A stretch of DNA of 64,000 bases from Pseudomonas sp. ICMP22404. Its GTDB lineage: Bacteria; Pseudomonadota; Gammaproteobacteria; Pseudomonadales; Pseudomonadaceae. Under the pieces are notes generated by a model. The model was not told where the DNA came from, ran no database searches, and worked only from the letters and a program-made list of their open reading frames with translations. Positions within the stretch are counted from its first letter, which is position 1. The number at the start of each line of letters is the position of its first letter. Made by a program: the position numbers and the translations under genes. The stretch lies in contig NZ_VCNG01000008.1 in assembly GCF_006227205.1 (NCBI RefSeq), forward strand, positions 124,001-188,000. The letters run 5' to 3'. Positions 15,442 through 22,989 of this stretch are shown in pieces.

Positions 15442-17052
15442 TTACCACATTCTGCGGTCGATGATATTTCTTTCGTTGAATGCAGTTGAAATCATAGACA
15501 CAGGAATGCCGCTGACTTTCTCAATTTCTTCAATAAAACGTAGGGTTTGGTCCGTCAGTTGCTCGTACCGATACGCGCGGCGATTAGACACACCTAAATA
15601 GTCCGCAAAAGTCAAAGCTATGTCTGTAGGTCCATTCAGTAGTAGCGACTTCCGTAGCTGCGCCCAATCAAACTCAGCCACCTTACGAGGACGATGAGAA
15701 ACCGATCCGACTTCGGCTCCAGTTAGCTCTTCAAGCTTTATTCCTGATCGTTGCGCGATATCTGCGAAATCGATGAACTGGCTCATAAAGCCAGAGGTTT
15801 GTCCTGTAACCGAGTCGCCCACCCTTATTGGATAGGTTCGACACACCATAACGATTCGTCTTACATGACGAGGCGAAAGACCCGCTTCAGCCAAACAAGC
15901 AGCTGCAGTGGTAGCACGTGATGTTACATGGGGGTAATGTCCATGATGTAGGCTCAACGATGTTCCTTGAGTCCCCTCCAGCATGACTCTTTTTCCGCCG
16001 GATAAGCATCCTGCAAAAAACTCAACCGTGTCTCTAAGGTAATGTTTTAGCGCCGGGATATCTTTCGCCATTTTAACGCTACTACCAGGTGTTCGTCCCA
16101 GGATTTTTCTAGCCGTTGCACGGCCGATCCCCTGTGCCGTCGATCCAATAGCGTTTTTGAGGATTTTTTCTTCCCACCTAATATCATGGGCGTTAATGAT
16201 CATGGCCTGAGGATCAATCAACAGTTTGTCGTAACTGATGGAGAGCTCACTGATCTCCCTAAGAAGTACATCAAGTCCGATTACGGCACCTGCGCCGATG
16301 ACAAGTGTTGCATCTTTGTTGCCGAGGGCGCCGGATGGGAGCTGACGAAACGTATAAGGCTCCTCATCGAAGCGGTACACCTTGTGTCCCGCGTTAGGCC
16401 CACCTACGCGCACCAAAACGTCATATTCAGGTGCCATAAAATGAGCAATATTTCCTTTTCCCTCGCTTCCATATTGTCCCCCGACAAGCACATCAATAAC
16501 GGGAGAGGTCAGTAGAGGGCGAGTCTCTATACGTGCGATCACGCGTGCATAGACGTCGTCGGCGTTGCACCGATCCGAGTCTATTAACACGTCTGCGACC
16601 CTGGCTAGATCTGCCGCATGTTTTTCAGTGGGGATATTGGCAACTTGTGCGTAAGTCAATCCCTCCTCGTTGGCAGGGCGAGAAGAGAATCGACCTGCCA
16701 ACGTATTGGGGGTGGCGTCTAGATGAACATGCGTGACAATCCATCCGCTGTGCCTCAAATACTCGATTTGTGCAGCAGTGCGAACGGAGTCAACTACGAT
16801 CAGGCCTAATTCCTTCTCATTCATTAGCCGTTCGTTCAATGCATCAGAAATCCAGCTGCCTTTGCTGTCTCGATCAAGTCGTACTCCCGCACTATGACAG
16901 GCTCGCCTTGTATGTTTAGTCTTCGGTAGAAATTGGTAAATCAAGTCTTTCGTCTTGATCAAAGTCGCGTTCGCGCGAGTTGTAAGTAGGTTGGCAAGTG
17001 TTGACTTACCTGCGCAAACTCGACCCGATAACACAATCGCTCTATGCTTCAT
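15442..17052 (-). CDS. P-loop kinase fused to PurA/PurZ-like adenylosuccinate synthetase
   Basis: A 536-residue fusion. Residues 1-180 are a nucleotide-kinase-like P-loop domain (SGRVCAGKST at 9-18; VVDSVRTAAQIEYLR at 86-100). Residues 185-536 are an adenylosuccinate-synthetase domain: GGQYGSEGKG (191-200), NAGH (220-223), STAQGIGRA (304-312), EGTQGTSLSLHHGHYPHVTS (359-378), SVSHRPRKVAEFD (450-462). PurA adds aspartate to IMP using GTP. Ser196 replaces the PurA catalytic Asp of GDEGKG, a change I associate with phage PurZ, which uses dGMP. The domain is about 350 residues, against about 430 in housekeeping PurA. Product and substrate are unknown. Confidence 0.88.
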   Translation of the reverse strand: MKHRAIVLSGRVCAGKSTLANLLTTRANATLIKTKDLIYQFLPKTKHTRRACHSAGVRLDRDSKGSWISDALNERLMNEKELGLIVVDSVRTAAQIEYLRHSGWIVTHVHLDATPNTLAGRFSSRPANEEGLTYAQVANIPTEKHAADLARVADVLIDSDRCNADDVYARVIARIETRPLLTSPVIDVLVGGQYGSEGKGNIAHFMAPEYDVLVRVGGPNAGHKVYRFDEEPYTFRQLPSGALGNKDATLVIGAGAVIGLDVLLREISELSISYDKLLIDPQAMIINAHDIRWEEKILKNAIGSTAQGIGRATARKILGRTPGSSVKMAKDIPALKHYLRDTVEFFAGCLSGGKRVMLEGTQGTSLSLHHGHYPHVTSRATTAAACLAEAGLSPRHVRRIVMVCRTYPIRVGDSVTGQTSGFMSQFIDFADIAQRSGIKLEELTGAEVGSVSHRPRKVAEFDWAQLRKSLLLNGPTDIALTFADYLGVSNRRAYRYEQLTDQTLRFIEEIEKVSGIPVSMISTAFNERNIIDRRMW

Positions 17053-17082
17053 CCGTCATCCCTGTCGGCCGTCTTGTTAAGG

Positions 17083-18390
17083 TTATACCGGCAGCCGGTA
17101 AATTGTCGTAGGAACGCCCTTATCAACAAGCTCTTCAGTGATGAGTTCTCTGACTATTTCCCAGTTAGCTCCCCCGTGGCCTGTCCCAACTCTTGGCATA
17201 TGCACTGTGGCGCCCATTTCAAGGGCTTTTACGCGCACTTCAGACAAACACTTTGCAAAAGCTTCATAGCCGAGTCGCTGACCTTTCGATGCACCGTAGC
17301 CTCGCTGTGCGACCATATGGGCGACGCTGATACCTTCTCCCATTCTGGCAACGAAGACTTGTCCAAGCTTAGGCGTTTTATCTAGTGCGCAAGTCTCACT
17401 ACGAAATTGTTCCCATACGTGAGGGAATTTCTTGCGGACCTGAGAAGCGAAACCATTTCCTCCCCAGGTAGAGCTAGTGTCTGGAATCACGTGAGCTACC
17501 AATTTTGGGCCACTACCCCGCGGGACGAGGGCGTCCCCGTCTACCTCAGTAACCACAAGAGCTTCGTAGTCTGTCGGTTGTGATGGAGTCAAAAAGCCGA
17601 CGACACGTGGTACTACTTGTCCTGGGTAGGGAGCTAGCCCAACACATTCAACTCGATAGTTTGAGCCCAAAACTTCTTCTTGACCTACAGAGGTAAAACC
17701 AATTGCACTCGCTTCGGCCACTGGGCCGTCGTGTGAAAAGGATTGTCCCACTGGCAGGGGGCAGTCCCATCCTGTCGCAGGGATGATGTAGTCGATGCGA
17801 TAAGTTTCATGATCGTGCATGGACGCACAGAAAGCGGCACACGGGGTGCGCGCAAGTTTTATTAAGCGAATAAGACAGGCTTCAACTGATACGTCAAAAG
17901 ACTTCCTGACATCCATCACCTTCTGGATGGATAACTCTTCGCCTGCTAATTCCGTAAAACTTCCTAGCGGCATCAAGAGCTCAGCAGCACCGATGTTGCA
18001 TAGAACTTCGAGCTGCCAGTTGTCTTTCTGAGTAGCAGTATCTCCATTACGGTGACGAACCTCGTGATCCCAATCATCAAAAAGCGTGTGAGCGATTTCG
18101 TGAGCGATCGAAAATCGAAGTCTGCCTCGTGGTCTCATGGGGTTGTACTCGAGATGCCTTCCACCGTCCTCTGAAGCTAATAGACGGGCATCAGGTATGT
18201 CGCCTCGCGCCTCGGTTCGGATACCTAGCCATTTCGCCAGAGCTAACGGATCAAAAGGGGGGCCGCCCCACCCATCATCCATAGCGCGGAGCACCAAGTT
18301 CCTGGCTTTTGTTTCCATAGCCTCAACTGGGCTAACACCCTCGGCAAAAGACAGCACCGATGCGTTGGTCCACTTAAATTTTCTGGTCAT
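17083..18390 (-). CDS. ImmA/IrrE metallopeptidase-macrodomain fusion
   Basis: A 435-residue protein, first gene of the operon. The N-terminal half has the ImmA/IrrE zinc motif HEIAH (97-101) and the downstream acidic/AAELLMP helix (128-141). The C-terminal part from about 283 is a macrodomain: GDALVPRGSGPKLVAH, a SSTWGGNGFA loop (306-315) and the ligand-loop block MPRVGTGHGGANW (398-410), closest in pattern to Poa1p/TARG1-type macrodomains that bind or hydrolyse ADP-ribose conjugates. A linker (about 190-280) links them. Plausible roles are a sensor that cleaves a partner on seeing an ADP-ribose signal, or an antidote to the DUF7002 protein; both are inference. Confidence 0.85.
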   Translation of the reverse strand: MTRKFKWTNASVLSFAEGVSPVEAMETKARNLVLRAMDDGWGGPPFDPLALAKWLGIRTEARGDIPDARLLASEDGGRHLEYNPMRPRGRLRFSIAHEIAHTLFDDWDHEVRHRNGDTATQKDNWQLEVLCNIGAAELLMPLGSFTELAGEELSIQKVMDVRKSFDVSVEACLIRLIKLARTPCAAFCASMHDHETYRIDYIIPATGWDCPLPVGQSFSHDGPVAEASAIGFTSVGQEEVLGSNYRVECVGLAPYPGQVVPRVVGFLTPSQPTDYEALVVTEVDGDALVPRGSGPKLVAHVIPDTSSTWGGNGFASQVRKKFPHVWEQFRSETCALDKTPKLGQVFVARMGEGISVAHMVAQRGYGASKGQRLGYEAFAKCLSEVRVKALEMGATVHMPRVGTGHGGANWEIVRELITEELVDKGVPTTIYRLPV

Positions 18391-18843
18391 AGGAAATCGT
18401 TTCCGAAGAGAAATTGCCGGTCGTGCTGATTTCCCATTGTCCCTTGCCCTCCTGGCCAGGTGAAGTGCTCAACGTGCATTTCGCAGGTGCCATTGCAGCA
18501 ACCCAAGGTACCGGTTAACTCAAGCAAACCCGCTAAGCTCAACGTCTCTAAGGCTGGTCGCCTCTCACTATGGAGGTTACACCTTGTGATTCGCCAGACG
18601 AGCGGTAACTCAACAGTAGCGAATTTTGTGTGAGCGTACCATCACCATTTCGTGGACGAAGAAATCCTGCTCGTATGGTTCGATGGACGTTATTGAGTGC
18701 ATTTGGCGTAACCATCATCGATGGCTTACTGTGCAGCATATTGACCGGGACTCTTCGGGCATCTGCGCGCTCAAGAATGGATAGCCAATGACTTGAGGGG
18801 AAGCTGAGTAACGCGGCAAAACCAGCCGCGCCTCAATCTTGCT
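18391..18843. other. Non-coding gap upstream of the four-gene operon
   Basis: About 450 nt between the operon start (18390) and the small gene ending at 18844. It should contain the operon promoter and the 3' region of the integrase-associated gene. No convincing frame or terminator; small frames here lack ribosome-binding sites. Confidence 0.45.
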
Positions 18844-19116
18844 CTAAGGTAACGACCACGACTTTCCGAGCCGGCAGATCAGCCGCTTGATCGTTAGCTT
18901 GTAGTAATACCGCGTGGCTTCACTCCTGTCCCCTACGTGGTTTTCCAGAAACCATGCGAGATGCTTTTGCTGCCAGGCCCATGGATTGTCGCGTTGCCAG
19001 CGATCAGCGATTGCTGTTTGGATAGCCTTCGCCTGACGCAGGTGGCGTTGGCGTGTGGTATGAGATCCAGTTAGGACGCTCGCCAGGAACAGCTCTATAT
19101 CGAATGCCTTACTCAT
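18844..19116 (-). CDS. Small island protein coupled to the second integrase
   Basis: A 90-residue basic, helical protein (SHTTRQRHLRQAKAIQTAI; NPWAWQQKHLAWFLE). Its ATG overlaps the stop of the interrupted integrase by 4 nt (ATGA), so the two were a translationally coupled pair. Proteins of this type commonly accompany the 'integrase domain-containing' family on Pseudomonas islands, as far as I recall. The N-terminal part looks like the SAM-like core-binding helices of tyrosine recombinases. Function unknown; possibly an accessory recombination factor. Confidence 0.65.
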   Translation of the reverse strand: MSKAFDIELFLASVLTGSHTTRQRHLRQAKAIQTAIADRWQRDNPWAWQQKHLAWFLENHVGDRSEATRYYYKLTIKRLICRLGKSWSLP

Positions 19117-20093
19117 GCTCGACCCCCGATGTAAGCCGAAACTACGTCGGTACGACGGTGCCCCAGCTCATAGCTGATTTGCACCCGGGCCTTCTGATCG
19201 AGGTGTCGGTCGAGCTGGTAGTAACGGCCACCGTTGATGGGCGCAGGATGCTAGATGATTTGCTCATAGCGTTCGCACGCATAGGCTGCCCGCAACTCGT
19301 GGAAGCCTTCGAGGTTGTGCTTATGGAGGATGTCCCGTGCGGGTCGGACGATTCCCTGCAAGAAATCGAGGTAGCGTTCGTTCGGTGCAAGCAGGTTGCG
19401 ACTACCTTCGGGCGAGACCTGTTCGGCAAACCTCAATGCGTCACGAATATGATCATCTACCGTAATCCAACGAGGTGCTGACGCGCCTGAACGACCACCT
19501 TTGGTACCGTCCTGGATGTTGATCTTGCCGAATTGCTCGGCTTCACGTTTTAGACGGGGAAGGTCGGCCAAAATCGTCTCGCGTAAGTGCATACCGGTGG
19601 CTCGGGCCAACAATGCGATAGCGGCTGCGCGCGACTGCTGATGTCCATAGAGCGCCTCTAAGACCCGCTTCACATGTTCGCGGTCTTGGCCTTGCGGCGG
19701 CACGATCCGGATACTGGTGCGCCGCACTCCCAGCGCCTTGCTCGGGCTCGGCACTTTCATATATTGATCACCGCGAAGCGCAGCCATGGTTCGGTTCACG
19801 CTGGACAGCCGGTTTTGCGCGGTGGCGATGGCGAGTTCACCTTGGTCAACTTGTTGGCGCAGATGTCCTGCGTAGTCCATCAAGGTCTGCCGATCAATCT
19901 GCCGCGCATCATTAAACCCCGGCCCATCCTCCGACCGACACCAGCGCACAAAAGCCTGCCAACGATCACTGTGCGCCTTGACCGTCCCGTAATGCCCGCC
20001 GCCAAACAGATCTTTCAGCGCTTGCGGCCCGGCATAACTCAGCTGCCGACCATAGCCAAAATTTCGCCCATCCCGTCTACCTACCGATGCCAT
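19113..20093 (-). pseudogene. Integrase-domain protein interrupted by an in-frame amber codon
   Basis: The frame opens at ATG 20093 with an AGGAG site and runs as an 'integrase domain-containing' tyrosine-recombinase relative (SAM-like region with DRQTLMDYAGHLR; catalytic-core start RATGMHLRETI with the first Arg). A TAG stop occurs at 19251-19253 after CERYEQII. The same frame then continues without further stops as HPAPINGGRYYQLDRHL ... ELGHRRTDVVSAYIGGRA to TGA at 19113-19115. That lost segment carries the LGH box and the likely nucleophilic Tyr, so the truncated 280-residue product should be inactive unless the amber codon is read through. Confidence 0.8.
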
Positions 20094-20382
20094 GATCACA
20101 CTCCTGTTGAAACCAAACCGTTGAAACTTTCCCCACGTCATCCCGCCACGAATGTTGAGTGTTATCAGGGATCGAGGCCCCTGCGACCTGTGAGGGTTGT
20201 CCACTAACGCGGGACTGACGGCTCCTTACGACCGGGAGCTTGGGCATCTCATGATCTGGCCTCCTGAGCACTTCCGAGGAAGTGGGCGGGTGGAGGCAGC
20301 GCTGGCTGACGAGAGCAGCGCCGCGAGATCCTGAGTCGGGTAAAGGCAGTGAAGAGATGACCGGGGCATGCCTGACTGTCAG

Positions 20383-20658
20383 TCAGGTGCAGTCCATTCC
20401 TTGGGCTGCGGCACCATCATCTGCGTCGCTGTTGTTGGTGACTTCGGTGTTTGTCACGCCGATTGTCACGAGGGGAAATGCCGCAATGCCTTGTACGAGG
20501 TGGGCTGCAGCAGTGGTAGGAGCGCCCGTCTCTTTCCGGGAGAAAGAGACGGGCGCAGGTTGGCGCAATGAAATGGCCAAGCGGATAGGTTGCTGCAGGG
20601 CAGCTATGAAAGGGGATAAGTTGCCGCAGTGGGCACACTGATAAAAGTAGGCATCCAT
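20383..20658 (-). CDS. Doubtful small protein with CxxC start
   Basis: A 91-residue frame beginning MDAYFYQCAHCG, a CxxC pair that could be a zinc knuckle. The rest is low in recognisable structure, and the 20522-20556 hairpin lies inside it. No ribosome-binding site stands out. I list it only because the zinc-like N terminus looks non-random. Confidence 0.25.
   Translation of the reverse strand: MDAYFYQCAHCGNLSPFIAALQQPIRLAISLRQPAPVSFSRKETGAPTTAAAHLVQGIAAFPLVTIGVTNTEVTNNSDADDGAAAQGMDCT
20522..20556. repeat. Long perfect hairpin in the island
   Basis: GCGCCCGTCTCTTTC pairs with GAAAGAGACGGGCGC around a 5-nt loop. There is no adjacent T run on either strand, so it is not a standard terminator. 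Confidence 0.85.
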
Positions 20659-20794
20659 CACATCGCTGTGACCGTGCGAGCCGCCGGACGCTAATCGCAC
20701 TTTGGGAGAACCACCACCGTGTGGCGTAGCCTTAAAGGTTCTGGCTATCTGGGTTGTTGTCGACGACAGCGCTTTGCCCGATCTTTTCTACGCC

Positions 20795-20885
20795 TGTGGA
20801 TAATTTGGGTCAAGACTCCAATTTTCGGGAGTTCTGCGGCTGTGGATGAAATTATCCACCGGTGGAAATCAGTGGTTTTCCACAG
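20795..20885. promoter_or_regulatory. Cluster of DnaA-box-like sites
   Basis: A perfect TGTGGATAA (20795-20803) is followed within 90 nt by CTGTGGATGA, TTATCCACC and TTTTCCACA-type sequences on both strands. DnaA boxes (TTATCCACA) mark replication origins or DnaA-regulated promoters; the role here is unproven. Confidence 0.5.
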
Positions 20886-20916
20886 ACAGTTGTGTGGACT
20901 TTAGATTTTTAAGTGA

Positions 20917-20961
20917 GGTCCATCCAAACAGGGCGGCTTTGCAGCCCTGTTTGGATGGACC
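20917..20961. repeat. 18-bp-arm perfect hairpin downstream of the integrase
   Basis: GGTCCATCCAAACAGGGC is followed after 9 nt by its exact inverse. It lies about 40 nt past the integrase stop and may be its transcription terminator, though the following U-tract on the minus strand is weak. Confidence 0.8.
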
Positions 20962-21002
20962 CGCGTGGACAAGTGGATCGCTGAGATATGAAGACCGAGC
21001 GC

Positions 21003-22325
21003 TTACTCGGTCGCGCCACGTTTTGCTTTTAGGCGAGTGACGTTCGCTCCTGTCTGGTTCGCGAATTCGTGTGGAGTGACATGCTCCTGCCCATTGGCCT
21101 CCAGGTACCGGCTCCACCAGTTCATGATCAGCCTGCGCTCCTCAATAAACTCGGCCTTGTGGATGTAAGCGGCACGGACGTTGTTGCGCTCCTTGTGGCT
21201 CATCTGCCGTTCAATGGCTGTCTCCGACCACAATCCTGACTCGATCAGTGCGCTGCAGGCCATCGAACGAAAGCCATGCCCGCAGATATCGGTTTTGGTG
21301 TCGTATCCCATCGTCCGAAGCGCGTTGTTCACGGTATTTTCGGACATGGGCTTCCAGGGTTTGGTATCCCCTGTGAAGACCAATGCGAATTTACCTGTGA
21401 GTGCATGGATTTTTTCGAGTAGCGCTACTGCTTGCGGCGATAAGGGTACTAAATGGATATCCCCTGCCATCTTCGTACCCCGTGTGGAAAAGGGTACTCC
21501 CTCCAACGCGGGTCGAGTGTCCGGTATCTCCCAGGTGCCGCGCTTGAGGTCGAACTCGCTCCAGCGGGCGAAGCGCAGCTCACTGGAGCGTACAAACACA
21601 TGCAGCGACAGCATCACCGTCAGACGGGTAAGTGCCCGGCCTTTATAGGTGTCGATCCGCTCCTGCAGTTCCGGCAGTCGCGATAAGGGTAGAGCGGGGC
21701 GATGTACCACCCGCGGGGCTTTGATCGAGCCTTCGAGATCGTAAGCAGGGTTTATGGTGATAAGCCGGAGGCGCTTTGCCTCGCGCATGATGCTCTGCAG
21801 GTAGTTTTGTACCCTTAAAGCAACGTCGATCGTTCCGCGCTTCTTGATCGCTTCCAAGGGCTGCATAAGGTCATGGGTGTCGAGATCAACAATGGCGCGT
21901 GCGCCAATCAGCGGGAATACGTGGGTTTTGAGGCGGCTCATCACAGTCTTGGAGTGGCCTGGTGCCCACTTGGCCGACATTTCCGCGTGCCAGTCCAGCG
22001 CAACGCTTTCAAAGGTTCTGCCTTTGATCACGGCTTCCACCTTGGCTTGATGCTTGGTCTCTATGGGATCAATGCCATCCGCCAGCATTCGCTTGACCTC
22101 CAAGCGCTTGCGGCGCGCATCGGCGAGGCCGATGACGGGGTAGTTGCCGAACGAGGTCAGTCCTTCCCGTCCGTCAGGTTTGACGTAACGGAGCCGCCAG
22201 CCTTTGCGGCCATTGGGTTGGACTAGGAGGTAGAGGCCATCGCCGTCGAAAAGCTTGTAGGCGCGGTCTGCAGGTTTTGCCAAGCGGCAAGCTGCATCGG
22301 AGAGCGGAGCAGTGGTGCGCGACAT
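21003..22325 (-). CDS. int: P4-type tyrosine recombinase (island integrase)
   Basis: A 440-residue integrase of normal length. The N-terminal arm-binding domain (LSDAACRLAKPADRAYKLFDGDGLYLLV start, read as LSDAAC...KLFDGDGLYL) is typical of P4/DUF4102 integrases. The catalytic residues are present: Arg in HVFVRSSELR, HGFR, the His/Lys region and the Tyr in RAAYIHKAEF. It lies immediately downstream of tRNA-Thr in the tRNA's direction of transcription, as expected for an island that uses the tRNA 3' end as attB. It should catalyse integration and excision between 11653-11680 and 22492-22520. Confidence 0.95.
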   Translation of the reverse strand: MSRTTAPLSDAACRLAKPADRAYKLFDGDGLYLLVQPNGRKGWRLRYVKPDGREGLTSFGNYPVIGLADARRKRLEVKRMLADGIDPIETKHQAKVEAVIKGRTFESVALDWHAEMSAKWAPGHSKTVMSRLKTHVFPLIGARAIVDLDTHDLMQPLEAIKKRGTIDVALRVQNYLQSIMREAKRLRLITINPAYDLEGSIKAPRVVHRPALPLSRLPELQERIDTYKGRALTRLTVMLSLHVFVRSSELRFARWSEFDLKRGTWEIPDTRPALEGVPFSTRGTKMAGDIHLVPLSPQAVALLEKIHALTGKFALVFTGDTKPWKPMSENTVNNALRTMGYDTKTDICGHGFRSMACSALIESGLWSETAIERQMSHKERNNVRAAYIHKAEFIEERRLIMNWWSRYLEANGQEHVTPHEFANQTGANVTRLKAKRGATE

Positions 22326-22425
22326 AAGGGTACTCCCTTTTATCGAAGTGACCTGTATCCCAAACTCTACCCTTAAAACGGTTGGAATCCACCAGTTTCT
22401 GACGGAAACCGTTGGAACCCCAAAA

Positions 22426-22457
22426 CGAAAAAACCCGCCAGAAGGCGGGTTTTTCGG
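22426..22457 (-). terminator. Terminator of tRNA-Thr
   Basis: The stem AACCCGCC/GGCGGGTT is flanked by A and T runs, about 40 nt past the tRNA 3' end on the minus strand. It lies on the island side, so it was brought in or replaced on integration. Confidence 0.85.
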
Positions 22458-22497
22458 AGGTTCCAGAGATTTTGAAAGCCTTCTCTGGAACCTTGTA

Positions 22498-22573
<76 letters not shown>

Positions 22574-22989
22574 GTGTGGGCGATGATTATAGCGATTGAG
22601 TGATTTCTGTAAACCCCTGAATTTTGACTATTTTTGCCAGGACCGTAGGTCGGGTGCGAACCGGAAGCTTTCGGGGTTTGTACAGGGCCTGGCAGGTGCG
22701 GTTGTTCGGGATGTCCTGTTGCTGGCTTCGACCTGTTTGGTGCCGGTAGGGATGTAATTGCAGGCGCATTTCCTACCCTGATTTCGACCGTTATGCCCAT
22801 TTGCTTGAGCGCTTATGCACAACGGACCCGACTGGACGGGTGGGGTCTTGCGATTTTGTGACAGCCTTCTCATTCGCATGCAAATGACTGTTTTAATGGT
22901 TTTTTATTCTGATGAACAAAAAATGACCAGTCATGATTTGCTCAACAAAACGCGGATTTATTGGATCCCGGCATATTCCATCAACAGAG
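22574..22989. other. Intergenic region between tRNA-Thr and the ABC operon
   Basis: About 415 nt without a credible gene. A perfect DnaA box TTATCCACA (22990-22998) overlaps the stop codon of the methyltransferase. The tRNA-Thr promoter should lie at about 22580-22620. Confidence 0.45.

Larger units (their letters stand above)
20094..21002. other. Island region with hairpins and DnaA-box-like sites
   Basis: A 900-nt stretch between the two integrase genes. It contains a 15-bp-arm hairpin (20522-20556), an 18-bp-arm hairpin (20917-20961) and several TGTGGATAA/TTTTCCACA-type sites between 20795 and 20885. Only one weak coding candidate was found (20383-20658, minus). The layout suggests a control or replication/recombination region rather than genes. 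Confidence 0.5.

Noticed and set aside
15442..17052. Housekeeping purA
   Set aside because: It is fused to a kinase, is short, has Ser at the catalytic Asp and lies in a mobile island.
18548..18739. 63-residue minus-strand frame upstream of the island operon
   Set aside because: No ribosome-binding site and no recognisable motif.
20282..20641. 119-residue plus-strand frame in the island
   Set aside because: Runs through the long hairpin, no motif or good ribosome-binding site.
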